A DNA stretch of 64,000 nucleotides from the NCBI GenBank assembly GCA_963824475.1, contig CAWGPR010000003.1, forward strand, positions 372,001 through 436,000, read 5' to 3'. A model generated the notes under the pieces. The model did no database searches, was not told the origin of the DNA, and saw only the letters and a program-made list of their open reading frames with translations. A program made the translations under genes and the position numbers. Below are positions 61,088 through 64,000 of this stretch, piece after piece. Within the stretch, counting starts at the first letter, position 1. The number at the start of each line of letters is the position of its first letter. The stretch comes from Roseiarcus sp963824475 (lineage in GTDB: Bacteria > Pseudomonadota > Alphaproteobacteria > Rhizobiales > Beijerinckiaceae).

Positions 61088-63178
61088 ATGACGCCCTTTC
61101 GTTTATTCTTTTCCTCGACCCTAGCCGTTTGGAGCCTCGTGGCGGCCAGCTCGGCAAGCGCTGACCCCTGCGCCGGCGGCGGCGCCCTCACAATCACCGC
61201 TTCCGCCGACAGTCTGACGTTGACGCCGACGGCCGCGACGACTTTCAATTTCGGCGAGCACGTCATCCTGACCGCCGCCGCAAGCGGCTTTACGATCATG
61301 AGCTATTCGTGGTTGATCGACGGGCCGACCATCAAGGACTACAGCGAAACACTCGGCACTCAGAGCAGTCCGCCGCTGCCGTCGGCGACGCCATGGAGCA
61401 CGACGCCGCTCGGCGCGTCGGATCTCACGGCCGCCTCGGTGTTGTTCTACTGGGTTCCTTCGGCTGCCCAATTCGAACCCAACAACGGTCCGTTCACGCG
61501 CAATGTCACGCTCAGCGTGACGCAGTCCGGCGGGGGCTCTTGCAGCGCGGCGGCGACTTATACGGTGGAGCGCAACGAGTCCGACATCACGAGGCAAGCC
61601 GAAGACTTCTACACCTCGAACCATCGCGCGGCGACCGAGACCAATCCGCTGGATGGGCGAATGGTCGACGAACACATCTACTGGCACATGAACATCGACG
61701 GCGACCAGTCCAGCTTCCCCGCATGGATGGGATTCCTCGCCTGGCACGGGGAGTTCATCCGCCGTTTTGATCTGTGGCGGCAGGAATTCGGTTATAACCC
61801 TGTCGCGCCCTGGTATCCGGGCCGGGCGCTTCCGGCCGGTCCGCAATTCGACGCCGACGCGGGCCTGCGCAACGTCTATGATCCCGACAACAATCGCATG
61901 CCCACCTATTATACGATCGTCGGCGGGTCGGCCGCCGATGGCGGCGGCCAGACGAAGCTGGCGGATTATGCGACTCTGGACGATCTCACCTTCTCATTCG
62001 AACGCGGGTTCCACGGGCAGGTTCACTGCAACATCGGCCCACTTGGCGGCAGCTTCTTCGAGACCAGCGGCCCGGACTACGGCAGCATGTGCAATGCGAG
62101 CTCCCCGAAGGACCCGATGTTCTGGCGCTGGCATGGCTTCATCGACACGATGTACCGAAATTATTGCGCGCTCAGAGCCGGCGCCTGCGCCTCGCCTTCG
62201 CCCGCCGATCCTTCGGCCGATCCCTGGATGGCCGACAATCCAACCGACATCGCGGATAACGGCACGGTCCCCTCGCCCGGCGTCCACTGGATCAGCCCCG
62301 ACGTATGGAACCGACGAGCGCAAGTGACGACCGACGCTTGCGTGGCGCCGGTGGACGCGTATGGGGACCACGACACGAGCGGCGGGGTGGTGCGCGATTG
62401 CGGCACATCCGCCGATCACGAAAATCCGGTCACCGGGGTTACGAACTATCTCTACGGGACCCTGCGCAACACGCGACCGAATTCGCCGCGCGTCGTTTAC
62501 GCCGAGGTTGGGGTCTATTACGCCCTCGCTTCCACCGGGCTGCACTATCCGACCAATTTCACCATGATTCCGGAATCGCGACAGTTCACCACGCTTTTCC
62601 TCGAGCAAGGAACAACGAGCAGCATCGGTCCGATTCCGTGGACGCCGCCGCCGCTGCCGCCGGCGAACGACCATTACTGCCTCTACCTGCGCGTTCTCAG
62701 CGTGCAGGCGACGCCCCCCGTCGAGACCGGGAACATTAACGCGGACGCGGCGAACAACAACGATCTCGCATGGCGCAACATCAAGGTCGTCGCGCCCGGA
62801 GACAAGAGCCCGCCAGGGTTCTTCACGGTGCGCAACATCAGCGACAGGGCTGAAAAGCTCGCGCTGCGGTTCGAAATTCCGTATGACCTGCGGCGATCGT
62901 CCACCGCTATTCGTGTGACGCTGAGCCCACTCCTGACGCGCGCGTTGCGGGACGGGAAAGGCGGGTTCGAAGGCCTCAAACCCGATGGCGAGGGGACCTA
63001 CCTCATCACAGGCGCCCGAGCGACAATCACTGGCTTGCAGATGGCCCCGCGCGAGCAAGGACAGGTCGAGGTCCGTTTCGGCCCAATTCGGCGCAACGCT
63101 CGGGGCGACGTGACGATCACCCAGGTCAGCGACAAAGGGGTCGATGGCGGAGTTACGTTGCGTTTCGCCGGCAAGTGA
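61088..63178 (+). CDS. Secreted tyrosinase-family copper oxidase with N-terminal PKD-like domain
   Basis: A 696-residue protein; GGGGGGAACGTT before ATG 61088, then signal peptide (FFSSTLAVWSLVAASSASA). Residues 20-165 form a PKD/Ig-like domain (FGEHVILTAAASGFTIMSYS W). The type-3 copper domain has CuA-like His in DEHIYWHMNIDGDQSSFPAW and LAWHGEFIRRFDLWRQEFGY, and CuB in FHGQVHCNIG with the diagnostic DPMFWRWHGFIDTMYRNY. The C-terminal 250 residues include beta domains. It should oxidise phenols outside the cytoplasm. It pairs with the upstream CHRD gene. Confidence 0.86.
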   Translation: MTPFRLFFSSTLAVWSLVAASSASADPCAGGGALTITASADSLTLTPTAATTFNFGEHVILTAAASGFTIMSYSWLIDGPTIKDYSETLGTQSSPPLPSATPWSTTPLGASDLTAASVLFYWVPSAAQFEPNNGPFTRNVTLSVTQSGGGSCSAAATYTVERNESDITRQAEDFYTSNHRAATETNPLDGRMVDEHIYWHMNIDGDQSSFPAWMGFLAWHGEFIRRFDLWRQEFGYNPVAPWYPGRALPAGPQFDADAGLRNVYDPDNNRMPTYYTIVGGSAADGGGQTKLADYATLDDLTFSFERGFHGQVHCNIGPLGGSFFETSGPDYGSMCNASSPKDPMFWRWHGFIDTMYRNYCALRAGACASPSPADPSADPWMADNPTDIADNGTVPSPGVHWISPDVWNRRAQVTTDACVAPVDAYGDHDTSGGVVRDCGTSADHENPVTGVTNYLYGTLRNTRPNSPRVVYAEVGVYYALASTGLHYPTNFTMIPESRQFTTLFLEQGTTSSIGPIPWTPPPLPPANDHYCLYLRVLSVQATPPVETGNINADAANNNDLAWRNIKVVAPGDKSPPGFFTVRNISDRAEKLALRFEIPYDLRRSSTAIRVTLSPLLTRALRDGKGGFEGLKPDGEGTYLITGARATITGLQMAPREQGQVEVRFGPIRRNARGDVTITQVSDKGVDGGVTLRFAGK

Positions 63179-63518
63179 TGGGAACTTGATCGCCCGCGGA
63201 GTCCAAACGTCGCCCCTCCGAGCGGCATTGCGCCGGCGCCAGCTCGCTGCCCAGGATTCCGCTGGCCGTCGAGCATAGCGAAAAGCGGCTGTTAAAAGGC
63301 GGCGCGCGGCTTTGGGCGATCAGCCGAACGGGCGGCCGTTACAGCGGCAAGCCGGGATTGCGGCGGCTCCTCCCTCTTCTTCCTCGGATAAGGACCGAGC
63401 GGAAATCTGCTTGCGTCCAGATGTCGAACACGGCAGCTTGGCTTGAAGGGGCGGCGCATGGAGGCCGAGGCTCAGGCTTAAGGCCAGTCGAGGCCAATCA
63501 CGGTTCAGGGAGGATAAA
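63179..63518. other. Intergenic stretch upstream of the LivK-type gene
   Basis: About 340 bases with no supported gene. GGGAGGATAAA just before 63519 is the ribosome binding site of the next gene. No clear terminator for the tyrosinase gene is visible. Confidence 0.4.
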
Positions 63519-64000
63519 ATGGCGCCATATGAAACCAGAGCCTCGCGCTCAGCCATCCTGCGCGGCGCGCTTGGCATAGCTTCGGCCGCTCTTGCGCTCG
63601 CCGTCGCCCAACCGGCCTCAGCCGACGATAAAGCGCCGATCAAGATCGGCGTGATCGCCGAGGCGCAAGCGGTAGCGGGCTCCTCGATCCCGCAAGCGGC
63701 GCAAATCGCCGCCGACGAGATCAACGCCAAGGGCGGCGTCGACGGGCGCAAGATCGAGATCGTCTCCTACGACAACCATTCGTCCTCGGCCGAATCGGTG
63801 CGCGCGTTCCAGCGCGCCGTCAACGAGGATCACGTCAACGCGGTGATCGGCAGCTACATCAGCGAGGTCGTGCTGGCGCTCGAACCGTGGTCGGCGAGGC
63901 TCAAGACCGTGTTCATCACGCCGGGCGCAGCGTCCGACGTCATCACGCAAAACATCGCCAAGGACTACGAGCACAACAAGTACACCTTCCACGGCTACTT
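63519..64000 (+). CDS. ABC transporter substrate-binding protein, LivK type (partial, cut by window end)
   Basis: Starts at ATG 63519 with GGGAGGATAAA upstream and runs open to the end (about 160 residues). A signal peptide (ILRGALGIASAALALAVAQP ASA, two parts) precedes the mature domain: IKIGVIAEAQAVAGSSIPQA AQIAADEINAKGGVDGRKIE (two parts), IVSYDNHSSSAESVRAFQRA, VNAVIGSYISEVVLALEP. This is the periplasmic leucine-binding-like fold. It may serve the livGFHM operon 17 kb upstream or another system beyond the window. Confidence 0.92.
   Translation, partial: MAPYETRASRSAILRGALGIASAALALAVAQPASADDKAPIKIGVIAEAQAVAGSSIPQAAQIAADEINAKGGVDGRKIEIVSYDNHSSSAESVRAFQRAVNEDHVNAVIGSYISEVVLALEPWSARLKTVFITPGAASDVITQNIAKDYEHNKYTFHGY

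Overview
The window is 64 kb of GC-rich chromosomal DNA that most resembles an alphaproteobacterium of the order Hyphomicrobiales (Rhizobiales), possibly a relative of Beijerinckiaceae/Methylocystaceae. The placement rests on gene neighbourhoods such as purL next to bolA, a MutL with an endonuclease motif, a DUF1127 protein, a GcrA fragment, TrmFO, IS630/IS481 elements and a palindromic repeat typical of the order. It is an inference from gene content, not a phylogeny. TTG and GTG start codons are frequent.

Layout. 1-3.6 kb: a partial gluconate 2-dehydrogenase subunit 3 and a secreted GH15 glucoamylase with a starch-binding domain. 3.7-8.6 kb: mutL, purL, a small FlbD-like protein and bolA. 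8.6-11.1 kb: a MarR-like remnant and a DJ-1/PfpI gene split by an IS481 element. 11.4-21.5 kb: mainly housekeeping genes (htpG, an aminotransferase, an LprI-like protein, nudC, a D-Ala-D-Ala carboxypeptidase, lemA with two TPM genes, ilvC, tRNA-Lys). 21.5-24.9 kb: a decayed region next to the tRNA, with two broken winged-helix/TPR regulators and two IS630 copies. 25-36.9 kb: a chitin-synthase-like membrane protein, ybgC, a TetR/tautomerase pair, gnd, a radical SAM protein, an ArsR/SRPBCC pair and two glutathione-transferase-type genes, one frameshifted. 36.5-43 kb: accessory DNA with a membrane protein that seems to start at ATT, an MFS pump, a DUF1036/papain-like protease cassette, a gcrA fragment, IS630 derivatives, a MITE and a HAD hydrolase. 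43.3-46.7 kb: a branched-chain amino-acid type ABC transporter (livG, a frameshifted livF, livH, livM). 46.8-52 kb: higBA toxin-antitoxin, an inositol-phosphatase-like gene, an ICMT-like methyltransferase, formate-THF ligase and an aldo/keto reductase. 52.6-57.2 kb: a DUF2267-mutA-mutB operon for methylmalonyl-CoA mutase. 58-64 kb: DUF1127, trmFO, a CHRD protein next to a secreted tyrosinase, and the start of a LivK-type binding protein cut by the window edge.

Functional links. Methylmalonyl-CoA mutase, formate-THF ligase and TrmFO suggest C3 and one-carbon metabolism. The exported proteins (glucoamylase, tyrosinase, CHRD, DUF1036 protease) suggest interaction with polymers or phenolics outside the cell. 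Three regulator/target pairs (TetR-tautomerase, ArsR-SRPBCC, HigBA) have visible operator-like repeats. The most unusual loci are the DUF1036-papain-like protease cassette with a decayed second copy of its third gene, the protein resembling only the C-terminal end of chitin synthases, and a double-hairpin repeat found downstream of two unrelated genes.
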